From UBA5314 sp964635975 (GTDB taxonomy: Bacteria; Bacillota; Syntrophomonadia; Syntrophomonadales; Syntrophomonadaceae): a DNA stretch of 64,000 nt. Positions 8,774-15,414 of the stretch are shown here, piece after piece. Position numbers and translations under genes: made by a program. The notes under the pieces were generated by a model that saw nothing but the letters and a program-made list of their open reading frames with translations, did no database searches and was not told the DNA's origin. The stretch spans positions 30,936-94,935 of the forward strand of contig CAZWPO010000010.1 of the NCBI GenBank assembly GCA_964635975.1. The letters are read 5' to 3'. Position 1 is the first letter of the stretch. Each line of letters begins with the position of its first letter.

Positions 8774-9304
8774 CTAGTGAGTAGGCCAGCCGATCATTGA
8801 GCTGTTGTTGTCCTTCTGAACGGAATCTATATACACGGTGGCGGAGCAGGTTTTGCCCTGTGCTTCATTGTCAACAGTATCAGGTAATGCAATTATAAGT
8901 GTATAGTTGACTGTGGCACCCTTATTTAATTCTCCGCTGACGATTGGGTTGGAGGAAAGATCGCTCAGGTTCCCGGTAATAGGAGATGTAATGCCATCAT
9001 AGGTCAAAGAATAAGTAAGATAATGGGCTAATCCAGTGTCAACAATGTTTGCAAGGGATACTCTGAAGTAGGCATCATAATTGCCAGTATTTGAGAATGC
9101 GCCGGTTATTGTCTGTGACCAACCCGGAGCGATATTGGTCTCGCCGATGGGTTGAGAGATTGTAGCTCCCACATCAAGGATGCCGGTGGAGAAAGTGTTT
9201 CCGGAAATGGTCTGACTGTCATTGAACAGGGCGAAGGTGGCTCCGCCGACCAGGGCGCACATCAGGGCCAGGACTACGAAACTCATAGCTAATTTCTTTC
9301 TCAT
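8774..9304 (-). CDS. TasA/CalY (camelysin) family secreted protein (copy 1)
   Basis: 176 residues, ATG with SD AGGAGG. SipW-type signal peptide (VVLALMCALVGGATFALF, then NDSQ), followed by SGNTFSTGILDVGATIS and the family's beta strands (APGWSQTITGAFSNTGNYDAYFRVSL). It is the first structural gene after the signal peptidase and is close to the classical TasA length and layout. It probably forms or nucleates extracellular fibres; that is family knowledge, not seen here. The C-terminal end (SSMIGWPTH) has no sorting signal. Confidence 0.9.
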   Translation of the reverse strand: MRKKLAMSFVVLALMCALVGGATFALFNDSQTISGNTFSTGILDVGATISQPIGETNIAPGWSQTITGAFSNTGNYDAYFRVSLANIVDTGLAHYLTYSLTYDGITSPITGNLSDLSSNPIVSGELNKGATVNYTLIIALPDTVDNEAQGKTCSATVYIDSVQKDNNSSMIGWPTH

Positions 9305-9468
9305 TTTTTTTCCTCCTCAGTTTTTGATTTTTTTGGATCGCTAGTTTTATAAAAGGAAAAAGGTGATCTCCCATGGGGCGGCTGATTTCTCTATAGGCTC
9401 CCTCCTTTGCGGATTATTTTTTATGGCCAGTCTGCGGTTAGCTTAGCCGCAGATACTTGCGCGCTGTT

Positions 9469-10062
9469 TCAGGCCTGCTCGGCCTGTTCCACTGGCAGTT
9501 CCTTTTTACGCTTTTCCTCTTGGTCATATTCCCCGGCCAGTTTGAAGAGGTGTATAAGCTCCGCGATGATGACCAGTACCGCGGGTATAATGATAAGGAA
9601 GAGCATGCCCTTTTTGCTAGAGGCGAAGTTGGTTATGTATCCGGCATAGGGGACGGCGAAGTTCTCTCTGCCGATCAGATTTGTTGCTGGTACCAGCGCG
9701 GAATCGGGCGCGTTGTTAGCGTCCCCCTGGGTTTTGAAAGCCGGCTGGCTTTTGATGGCATCGATGCTGATCACCCGGTGGGTGATGATCTTCTGCTCGT
9801 CTTCCGGGCTCTTGAAGGTGATGACATCCCCGACCTGCACGGTCTGGGGATTTACCTTCTCTACCCCGATCAGGCTGCCGGTATCGAAGGTGGGGCTCAT
9901 ACTGCCGGAGAGGACCACGTAGAGCTGGTAGGGGCCGACGGCGGGGACGCCGTTATCGAGCTTGCCCTTGACCATGAAGCCCACGACGAGGACCATGGCG
10001 ATGATGAAAGTGAAAAAAAGCGCGTTTCCTGCGATGTTCAGGCTCTTTCTGAATGCTGTCAC
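9469..10062 (-). CDS. sipW: Signal peptidase I, SipW (archaeal/ER) type
   Basis: 197 residues from GTG 10062, chosen because an AAAGGAG lies 8 bases upstream; the longer frame to 10155 has none. The catalytic Ser is in VLSGSMSPTFDTGSL and the second catalytic residue is His (IITHRVISID), the Ser-His form typical of SipW and the eukaryotic/archaeal enzymes rather than the Ser-Lys form. There is one N-terminal membrane segment (about 12-35) and one near the C terminus (GMLFLIIIPAVLVIIAELI), then a charged tail. It leads the operon whose next three products carry SipW-type signal peptides, so these are its likely substrates. Confidence 0.93.
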   Translation of the reverse strand: MTAFRKSLNIAGNALFFTFIIAMVLVVGFMVKGKLDNGVPAVGPYQLYVVLSGSMSPTFDTGSLIGVEKVNPQTVQVGDVITFKSPEDEQKIITHRVISIDAIKSQPAFKTQGDANNAPDSALVPATNLIGRENFAVPYAGYITNFASSKKGMLFLIIIPAVLVIIAELIHLFKLAGEYDQEEKRKKELPVEQAEQA

Positions 10063-10443
10063 CAATAAGGCTCCTTTCTGCTTTCGGTTTGGGAGCAACC
10101 CCAATATCAAGGTTACAAAATTGCCTGCCCAACTTTCTATTCTCCTGCAGTTCAAATTTGATGGAAGCGGGGGTGTAATCGCATGGGGTGGTCAAATAGT
10201 CCCGGCTATGTTGGGGGCCAGAGCTGCGAGCATGGGGAGGAATTTGCTGGAAAAGCGGTCGCAGGTCCTAGAACTATCTTTCAGACCGGGGGTGGAAAAT
10301 GATAAACACGAGATGGAAAATTGGTCCAGAAAAGTCGAAAAAATCTCCCTGAGTGCCTGGCAATTCGGGCGCGGGGGTGTTTCTAAGGAATTATTAAGGA
10401 TAGAAAGTGAAGGACGTATAGGATGGGCGCTGCTGTCGCGGGC
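10063..10443. other. Upstream region of the SipW operon
   Basis: No gene is supported in this stretch. On the minus strand TTCGACTTTTCTG (10339-10327) repeats the 13-mer seen before the kinase at 3068, in the same orientation relative to the gene. The start of the operon transcript was not located. Confidence 0.4.
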
Positions 10444-10470
10444 CTGGAGAACAGGCGGGCTGTTCTCCAG
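10444..10470 (-). terminator. Hairpin past the second LuxR-like gene
   Basis: The arms CTGGAGAACAG and CTGTTCTCCAG are perfect (11 bp, 5-base loop) and lie 13 bases after the stop of the gene at 10483. The U-run on the minus strand is poor, so efficiency is uncertain. Confidence 0.55.
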
Positions 10471-10482
10471 AACTAGAGCAGC

Positions 10483-11109
10483 TTATGAACAGTAGATCTG
10501 GGCCAGGGCTTCCGAACGGTTGCGGACCCCCAGCTTGCGGAAGATATTGTGGAGATGCGATTTAACAGTCGACTCGGCCAGACAGAGCTGCTGGGCGATC
10601 TCCTGGTTGGATTGATTCTCGGTCAAGAGCAGCAGGATCTCCTGTTCCCGGCTGGTCAGGACGCTCATCAATGAGGGCCCGATCCTGGAACCGCGGTGGA
10701 AGAACTGATGGGAAGCTTCCCGACTGAGTCTGGGAAGACAGACCAGGCCTCCCACTACCATGATGTCGATGGCCTGCACGATCTGGCGGGGACGCAGGCG
10801 CATGGGCAGGCAGCCGCACAGGCCGTCTTTTAGGAGGTGCATCAGGTCCACGATACCCGGATCCTGGACGATGGCTATGGGAATGACGAAAGGACAGTTT
10901 GTCATCAGTTCCCGCACCGGCAGCTTTGGGTCCTGCAGGTCGGGCCGCCAGATGAGGACGTCGGGCTGCAGGACCTGGACACTCGATAATACACGGTCGT
11001 ATTCGATCAAGCCGCTGACCCGGAAGCTGGGATTCTGTTCGAAAGCCATGCTGAGGCTCTGCCACCAGGGACTGTTTTCTCCGCACATCAATACCGAAAA
11101 GGTCTGCAA
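10483..11109 (-). CDS. LuxR/NarL-type regulator with degenerate receiver domain (copy 2)
   Basis: 208 residues from TTG 11109; GGAGG lies 7 bases upstream and this start gives exactly the length of copy 3 (11717-12343). The C terminus is a LuxR helix-turn-helix (LTSREQEILLLLTENQSNQE ... ESTVKSHLHNIFRKLGV). The receiver-like N terminus lacks the acidic pair (VLMCGENS), has Arg at the phospho-acceptor position (PDVLIWRPDL) and lacks the strand-5 Lys (GCLPMR). It is very similar to copy 3 and less so to copy 1. Gene and upstream region together form one half of a tandem duplication. Signal input, if any, must be by something other than Asp phosphorylation. Confidence 0.88.
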   Translation of the reverse strand: MQTFSVLMCGENSPWWQSLSMAFEQNPSFRVSGLIEYDRVLSSVQVLQPDVLIWRPDLQDPKLPVRELMTNCPFVIPIAIVQDPGIVDLMHLLKDGLCGCLPMRLRPRQIVQAIDIMVVGGLVCLPRLSREASHQFFHRGSRIGPSLMSVLTSREQEILLLLTENQSNQEIAQQLCLAESTVKSHLHNIFRKLGVRNRSEALAQIYCS

Positions 11110-11389
11110 TTCTTTACCTCCCTCCTGGGGACTAAACAACAGCAAGTATTAAAAAACAATAACTAAAACATTCCTATTTACATGCTAGCAATAAGAGCTG
11201 ACTGTACGCTGTCATCCGCGAAAGTCCATTTCCAAAAAACTCGAGAAAAAATATCATACCTCCCCTTCGTGCATACCATCCGTACTACAACTTGATGCAC
11301 CTTTATAAGTGTATGTATAAAACCGAGAGCCATGCTGGCTCATTAAACTACTAATTAGTTCCACTCCAGGTAGTATTTATTTCCTTTTT

Positions 11390-11640
11390 AGTCTAACAAA
11401 TGGTTGAGAGGGTTTAAACCTGATCGGTATGATCTCACGGTTTGCCGGGCTATATGACCGATTTGGTTGCTTATACTGTATCTGCAGATTAATGGTGCGA
11501 ATGGATAAAAATATAAGGCCGGGTAAAGATGCTGGAAACGTAAGTACAGCTGAACTTGATCGCTGGTGTAATGGGCGGCCATGCGTTTTTATCTATAGTC
11601 TTTTCCACAGGAGAATAGCTTAACCAGGGGCTCGGAAGGT
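11390..11640 (+). pseudogene. Decayed copy of the LytTR-gene promoter and 5' end
   Basis: This region matches, in order and spacing, the region before and at the start of the LytTR gene at 12744. AGTCTAACAAA with GTAAACC/TTTAAACC-like flank is at 11390 here and 12613 there; CTATATGACCGATTTGG aligns with CTTATAATATCGATTTGG; and ATCTATAGTCTTTTCCACAG (11591) aligns with ATCTACAGTCTTTTCCACAG (12823), which is inside the LytTR coding sequence. The distances between the outer matches are 210 and 219 bases. There is no matching open frame or SD here, and nothing of the rest of the LytTR gene remains before 11717. Nothing else is seen in 11110-11716 apart from upstream sequence similar to that of copy 3. 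Confidence 0.6.
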
Positions 11641-11716
11641 GATGACTGCTGCAATGGTGGCATTGTATGCCCGGCAGGTGGTACTAGCTGGATCTAGAAA
11701 TGACTGGCCCGGCAGT

Positions 11717-12343
11717 CTAATAACGGTGAAGCTGCAGCAGCACTTCTGAGCGGCTGCGGACTCCCATCTTCCGAAAGATATTACGCAGGTGCGTTTTTAC
11801 GGTCGATTCGGCCAGGCAGAGCTGCTGTGCGATCTCCTGGTTGGACTGGTTACTGGTCAAGAGCCGCAGAATCTCCTGCTCCCGGGGGGTGAGCAGGCCC
11901 ATTAACGAAGGCCCGATTCTGGAGCCGCCATTGAAGAACTGCTGGGAAGCTTCCGGGCTGAGCCTGGGCAGGCAAATCAGGCCGCCTATTACCATTATGT
12001 CGATTGCACTGATGATCTGCCAGGGGCGCAGCCTCATGGGCAGGCAGCCGCACAGGCCGTCTTTGAGCAGGTTCATAAGGTCTATGCTGGCCGGGTCCTG
12101 AACGATAGCTATAGGGATGACGAATGGACAGATGGTTTTAAGCTCCAGTACCGACAGTTCTTGCTCCTGCAGGTCGGGCCGCCATATTAGGATATCTGGC
12201 TGAAGGGCCTGAACTCTTTGCAGCACCTGATCGGGTTCGACAAAGCCGCTGACCCGGAAACTGGGGTTCTGTTCGAAGGCCATAGACAGGCTCTGCCACC
12301 AGGGGCTGTTTTCTCCGCTCATCAATACTGAAAAGGTATGCAT
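11717..12343 (-). CDS. LuxR/NarL-type regulator with degenerate receiver domain (copy 3)
   Basis: 208 residues, ATG start behind GGGAGGGAG. LuxR helix-turn-helix at the C terminus (LTPREQEILRLLTSNQSNQE ... ESTVKTHLRNIFRKMGV). The N terminus has the receiver pattern but Arg instead of the phospho-acceptor Asp (PDILIWRPDL), SGEN in place of the acidic pair, and no strand-5 Lys. It is divergent from the LytTR gene at 12744 with a 400-base shared upstream region. Copy 2 is a close paralogue. It probably acts as a phosphorylation-independent DNA-binding protein, perhaps regulating the divergent gene. Confidence 0.88.
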   Translation of the reverse strand: MHTFSVLMSGENSPWWQSLSMAFEQNPSFRVSGFVEPDQVLQRVQALQPDILIWRPDLQEQELSVLELKTICPFVIPIAIVQDPASIDLMNLLKDGLCGCLPMRLRPWQIISAIDIMVIGGLICLPRLSPEASQQFFNGGSRIGPSLMGLLTPREQEILRLLTSNQSNQEIAQQLCLAESTVKTHLRNIFRKMGVRSRSEVLLQLHRY

Positions 12344-12743
12344 ACTTTTATCTCCCTCCCTGGGGTCAGCCAGTTGATAATATCCCAGATATAATTAGCG
12401 CAGCCTTCTGCCTGCATAATGCTGGTTAAAGCCATCAACCGCGTAAGTCCATTTCCCCCAAATTGGAGGATAAGTATGATCACTGTAGTTCTCGCAGATT
12501 AGCCGCACTACATCTGGATAAGGATATCGGGGACCTGAATAATCCCAAGAGGTGGCCGGGGGATTATAAAAGTACTATTAAATCCTCCTGTGCGTGCGAC
12601 ATTATTGTCTTTAGTCTAACAAACGGATGAGTAGGTGTAAACCTAACGGGCCTGATATTACGGTTTTTCTGCTTATAATATCGATTTGGACGTTTTTGCA
12701 GGATTTTTGAATTTAGTGGTGTAATATGTAACCGGAGGAGGAA
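12344..12743. promoter_or_regulatory. Divergent promoter region, LuxR-like copy 3 / LytTR regulator
   Basis: There is no gene here. A TATAAT at 12674-12679 with CTGATA 16 bases upstream is a likely plus-strand promoter for the LytTR gene. A TGCGACA (reverse Spo0A-like core) lies at 12595-12601. The block AAGTCCATTTCC near 12447 is shared with the region upstream of copy 2 (near 11223). Confidence 0.5.
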
Positions 12744-13487
12744 TTGATAGTGGAGAGTGCGAGACGACTTAATATAATGATCGCAGAAGACGACCAGATG
12801 ATCCGCAGCACCATGGAAACTTATCTACAGTCTTTTCCACAGGTAAATATCCTGGCCTCCTGCTCGAATGGGAGTGAACTGCTGCAAAAGGTGGGCGAGT
12901 CAGCGCCTGACGTGGTTTTTCTGGATATAGAGATGCCTGACATGGACGGCCTGGCCGCATCGGCCCGCCTTAAAGAGATCGATCAGGATATATTAGTCGT
13001 ATTTGTGACCGGACATGTAGAATACGCGGCGACGGCCTTTCAACTGGAGGCGGTGGACTACCTGGTCAAGCCTATCAGTCGCGAGGCTATCCACCGATCA
13101 TTGAACCGCGTCAAGAAGCGCCTGCAGGCCAGCGAAAGGTCGACTTCCAGCTTTAAGATAACCGTGATCAGAAACAACCATGAGATGTATTTTATAAATA
13201 CCTCTGATATCCTCTACCTGGAAAAACAGCTCCGCAAGACGATCGTCCACACCGGGCACGGCGAGTATTCTACCAGCGAGACCCTGCAGTCGCTTCAAGA
13301 AAAGCTGCCCGGACACTTCTTCCGCTGCCACAAGAGCTTCGTGATCAATCTCAACAAGATTGAGAAAGTATATCCTATCGCCGACCGCAGCTATGGCGTT
13401 TCCTTCTATGACTGCGCTCAGGAGGTCACTATGGGCAGGAAGGCCTTTGAACAGCTATGCATGCTAGTCAGCAAGAATGGCGGTTAA
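12744..13487 (+). CDS. LytTR-family response regulator
   Basis: 247 residues from TTG 12744 (SD GGAGGAGG; GTG 12750 is an alternative). An intact receiver domain (about 9-125) has the acidic pair in IAEDDQM, phospho-acceptor Asp61 in VVFLDIEMPDMDG, and the Lys in YLVKPI. A LytTR DNA-binding domain follows (about 140-245; FRCHKSFVINLNKIEKV is the family hallmark). The 3' end overlaps the convergent GHKL kinase gene by 24 bases, which makes that kinase the likely partner even though it is on the other strand. LytTR/GHKL pairs commonly control peptide signalling, cell-wall or nutrient responses. Confidence 0.93.
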   Translation: MIVESARRLNIMIAEDDQMIRSTMETYLQSFPQVNILASCSNGSELLQKVGESAPDVVFLDIEMPDMDGLAASARLKEIDQDILVVFVTGHVEYAATAFQLEAVDYLVKPISREAIHRSLNRVKKRLQASERSTSSFKITVIRNNHEMYFINTSDILYLEKQLRKTIVHTGHGEYSTSETLQSLQEKLPGHFFRCHKSFVINLNKIEKVYPIADRSYGVSFYDCAQEVTMGRKAFEQLCMLVSKNGG

Positions 13488-14798
13488 GGGCGCTGAGTGC
13501 CTGGATGTCGGTATCACCAGGCTGGCGGTTATGGCAGAATCGCCCTGGTAGCTAAAGCCCAGGCTGCCGTGCAGTTTCATGGCCAGCCTTTGACATATCG
13601 CCAGTCCCAGCCCTTGATGACCGTCCCCTTTAGTGCTTATTCCTCTTGATATTGCTTCCTTAACATTTTCAATGTTTCCCACCAGGGGATTGCTTACCGA
13701 GGCCACCAGCAGAGGGCCTTCCCGGTGGAACTTCAGATCGACGGTTTTATCGGATTCCAATGGCCTGACCGCGTCCATGGCATTGTCCAGTAGATTTCCC
13801 AGGATGCGGGCCAGGTCGATGGCGGCGTGCTCGAGGCCGTCGAATGCGGTCTGGATATCGACATTTATGCTTATTCCCCGTTCCTCGGCCTGGGTCATCT
13901 TAGCGTTTATCAGGGCGGATAGGACTGGATTGTTTATCTTTAGGACCTCGTTGTAATGCGAAGTATCCTGGAGGAGGGTCTCCAGGTAGCTGCCCAGAGA
14001 CTCCATCTCGCCCCGGGTGTAGAGAGCGTTGATGACCTGCAGGTGATTCAAGAAATCATGACGCTGCCCCCGCACCGCTTCTACCATCTCCTTGATGTTC
14101 TCGGCCAGGGACTCCTGGGTGGAGATTACTGCTTGTTGACGGCTGGATCTGATGTAGCGGATGACTATAAAGACGCTTATGCCGAATAGGGCCATCGTTA
14201 GGAACCAGATCCAAATACGGGCGGATTCTAACTCCGGGTTATACATGAGTATTTGTCCCGTTACTGAGGTTAAAACCACCAGCTGAATAAAAAATGCGAT
14301 AAGTATTGGCCACAGAGCCACTGATTTTTCCCTGAGAGTGTAGATGAAACTTCGCAGGTATATTTTGTCAGAACGCAGTATATATGCAGCCCCAAGTACC
14401 GCGAAGTACATGGGTAGAACAAATTTGACTGTATATGAGATATCATCATAAACGGAGACGAAGCTATAGCCCAATATCTCGGCGAAAAGAATGGCAGCGA
14501 TCACCATTACTATTCCGATAAAATAGGAACTTGCGTAAATCTTAAATGTCCACTTCAATGATTGCCGAAATACCAGGTAGGCTAGAATAAAGCCGCTGAT
14601 CACCTCAAGCGGAAATCTCAGGGACTCATTGTGGATGACATAGGTAGCGGTTTGGGCAATCGCGGAGAGGAGAGTAAAGACCAGTAGTCGGTTGATGTGC
14701 TGTTTGTAATCTCGCTCCCAGATAAATAGTGCGGCCAGAGTTGAACAAAAAATATATGGCAGGGAAACGATGATGAAAATCTGCAGGTAAAAAATCAT
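13464..14798 (-). CDS. GHKL-type membrane sensor histidine kinase (AgrC/SpoOB-like)
   Basis: 444 residues. The N-terminal 215 or so residues contain about six or seven hydrophobic segments. A cytoplasmic part follows with the SpoOB-type H box (RGQRHDFLNHLQVINAL) and a HATPase with LLDNAMDAV (N box) and HQGLGLAICQRLA (G2). The ATG follows directly on the TAA of the upstream ORF at 14799, with SD GGAGG inside that ORF, so translation is coupled. It is convergent with the LytTR regulator, its likely partner. Kinases of this form often sense peptides, and a 17-codon ORF lies 320 bases upstream. Confidence 0.92.
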   Translation of the reverse strand: MIFYLQIFIIVSLPYIFCSTLAALFIWERDYKQHINRLLVFTLLSAIAQTATYVIHNESLRFPLEVISGFILAYLVFRQSLKWTFKIYASSYFIGIVMVIAAILFAEILGYSFVSVYDDISYTVKFVLPMYFAVLGAAYILRSDKIYLRSFIYTLREKSVALWPILIAFFIQLVVLTSVTGQILMYNPELESARIWIWFLTMALFGISVFIVIRYIRSSRQQAVISTQESLAENIKEMVEAVRGQRHDFLNHLQVINALYTRGEMESLGSYLETLLQDTSHYNEVLKINNPVLSALINAKMTQAEERGISINVDIQTAFDGLEHAAIDLARILGNLLDNAMDAVRPLESDKTVDLKFHREGPLLVASVSNPLVGNIENVKEAISRGISTKGDGHQGLGLAICQRLAMKLHGSLGFSYQGDSAITASLVIPTSRHSAPLTAILAD

Positions 14799-15101
14799 TT
14801 ACTTAACTCCCTCCGTGATAATAGATTGTCGTTCGATTCTATCGGGACCCCATTTCGGAGTTTGTTGAAATACCAGGTAGAGCCAGATAAAGCCGCTGGC
14901 AATCTCCAGAGGATAGCGCATGGATTCCTGGTGAAAAAAGTGGGTATCAGCCTGGATCAGAGATGAGAGAAAAGTAAATATTAGCAGTGCAGGCAGATGC
15001 TTCTTGACATTGTCTTCCCATAGGAGGAGAAGGTCTGCAAGGGTTATACAAAAAACATTTGAAACGACTTCATAAATAAAGCGCTGCATGTGCAAAAGCA
15101 T
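14799..15101 (-). CDS. Truncated duplicate of the GHKL kinase membrane domain
   Basis: 100 residues, ATG with SD GGGAG. It aligns with the first 90 or so residues of the kinase just downstream: IFCSTLAALFIWE vs VFCITLADLLLLWE, ESLRFPLEVISGFI vs ESMRYPLEIASGFI, YLVFRQSLKW vs YLVFQQTPKW. It then ends after a short unrelated tail. Its leader (GAGGGAGCTCAAACATG) also resembles that of the kinase. It therefore looks like a tandem duplication cut back to about three membrane segments. It could be a decaying remnant, but its intact frame, SD and exact stop/start junction with the kinase suggest it is still translated and may modulate the kinase. Confidence 0.7.
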   Translation of the reverse strand: MLLHMQRFIYEVVSNVFCITLADLLLLWEDNVKKHLPALLIFTFLSSLIQADTHFFHQESMRYPLEIASGFIWLYLVFQQTPKWGPDRIERQSIITEGVK

Positions 15102-15115
15102 GTTTGAGCTCCCTC

Positions 15116-15169
15116 TCAGATGAAATCCCTGGGGAAAAACGCATTAAAAATTAATTCTTCAATAAACAT
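15116..15169 (-). CDS. 17-residue ORF with strong ribosome site upstream of the kinase genes
   Basis: ATG 15169 has AAGGAGG 6-7 bases upstream and encodes MFIEELIFNAFFPRDFI, stopping 14 bases before the truncated membrane-domain gene. The peptide is hydrophobic with acidic and basic residues near the ends. It may be a leader peptide, a small signal peptide for the GHKL kinase, or chance. No processing gene (AgrB-like or ABC exporter) is adjacent. Confidence 0.35.
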   Translation of the reverse strand: MFIEELIFNAFFPRDFI

Positions 15170-15414
15170 CAAATTCCTCCTTAAAACGGGTTTATGAGCA
15201 AATATCGGGCATAATTATTAAGAAATCGCTCGTATGGGTAATTAAAGTAACTTTTATGTCTCTAGCAGCAGCTTGTTCGTGATGTAAATCGCTGCATTGA
15301 AACCGCATAGGTCATGTATACTTGTCATCAAGCAATAAGTTCTTGCGCTCAAAGCCGGAAAGACCAATAATAGTATTTAAAGCTAATCGCAATGTGGGGC
15401 GGGAGAATAATAAT

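Noticed and set aside
9962..10495. A 177-codon plus-strand ORF over the SipW 5' end and spacer
   Set aside because: It overlaps the signal peptidase start antisense, has no SD and shows no domain pattern; treated as chance.
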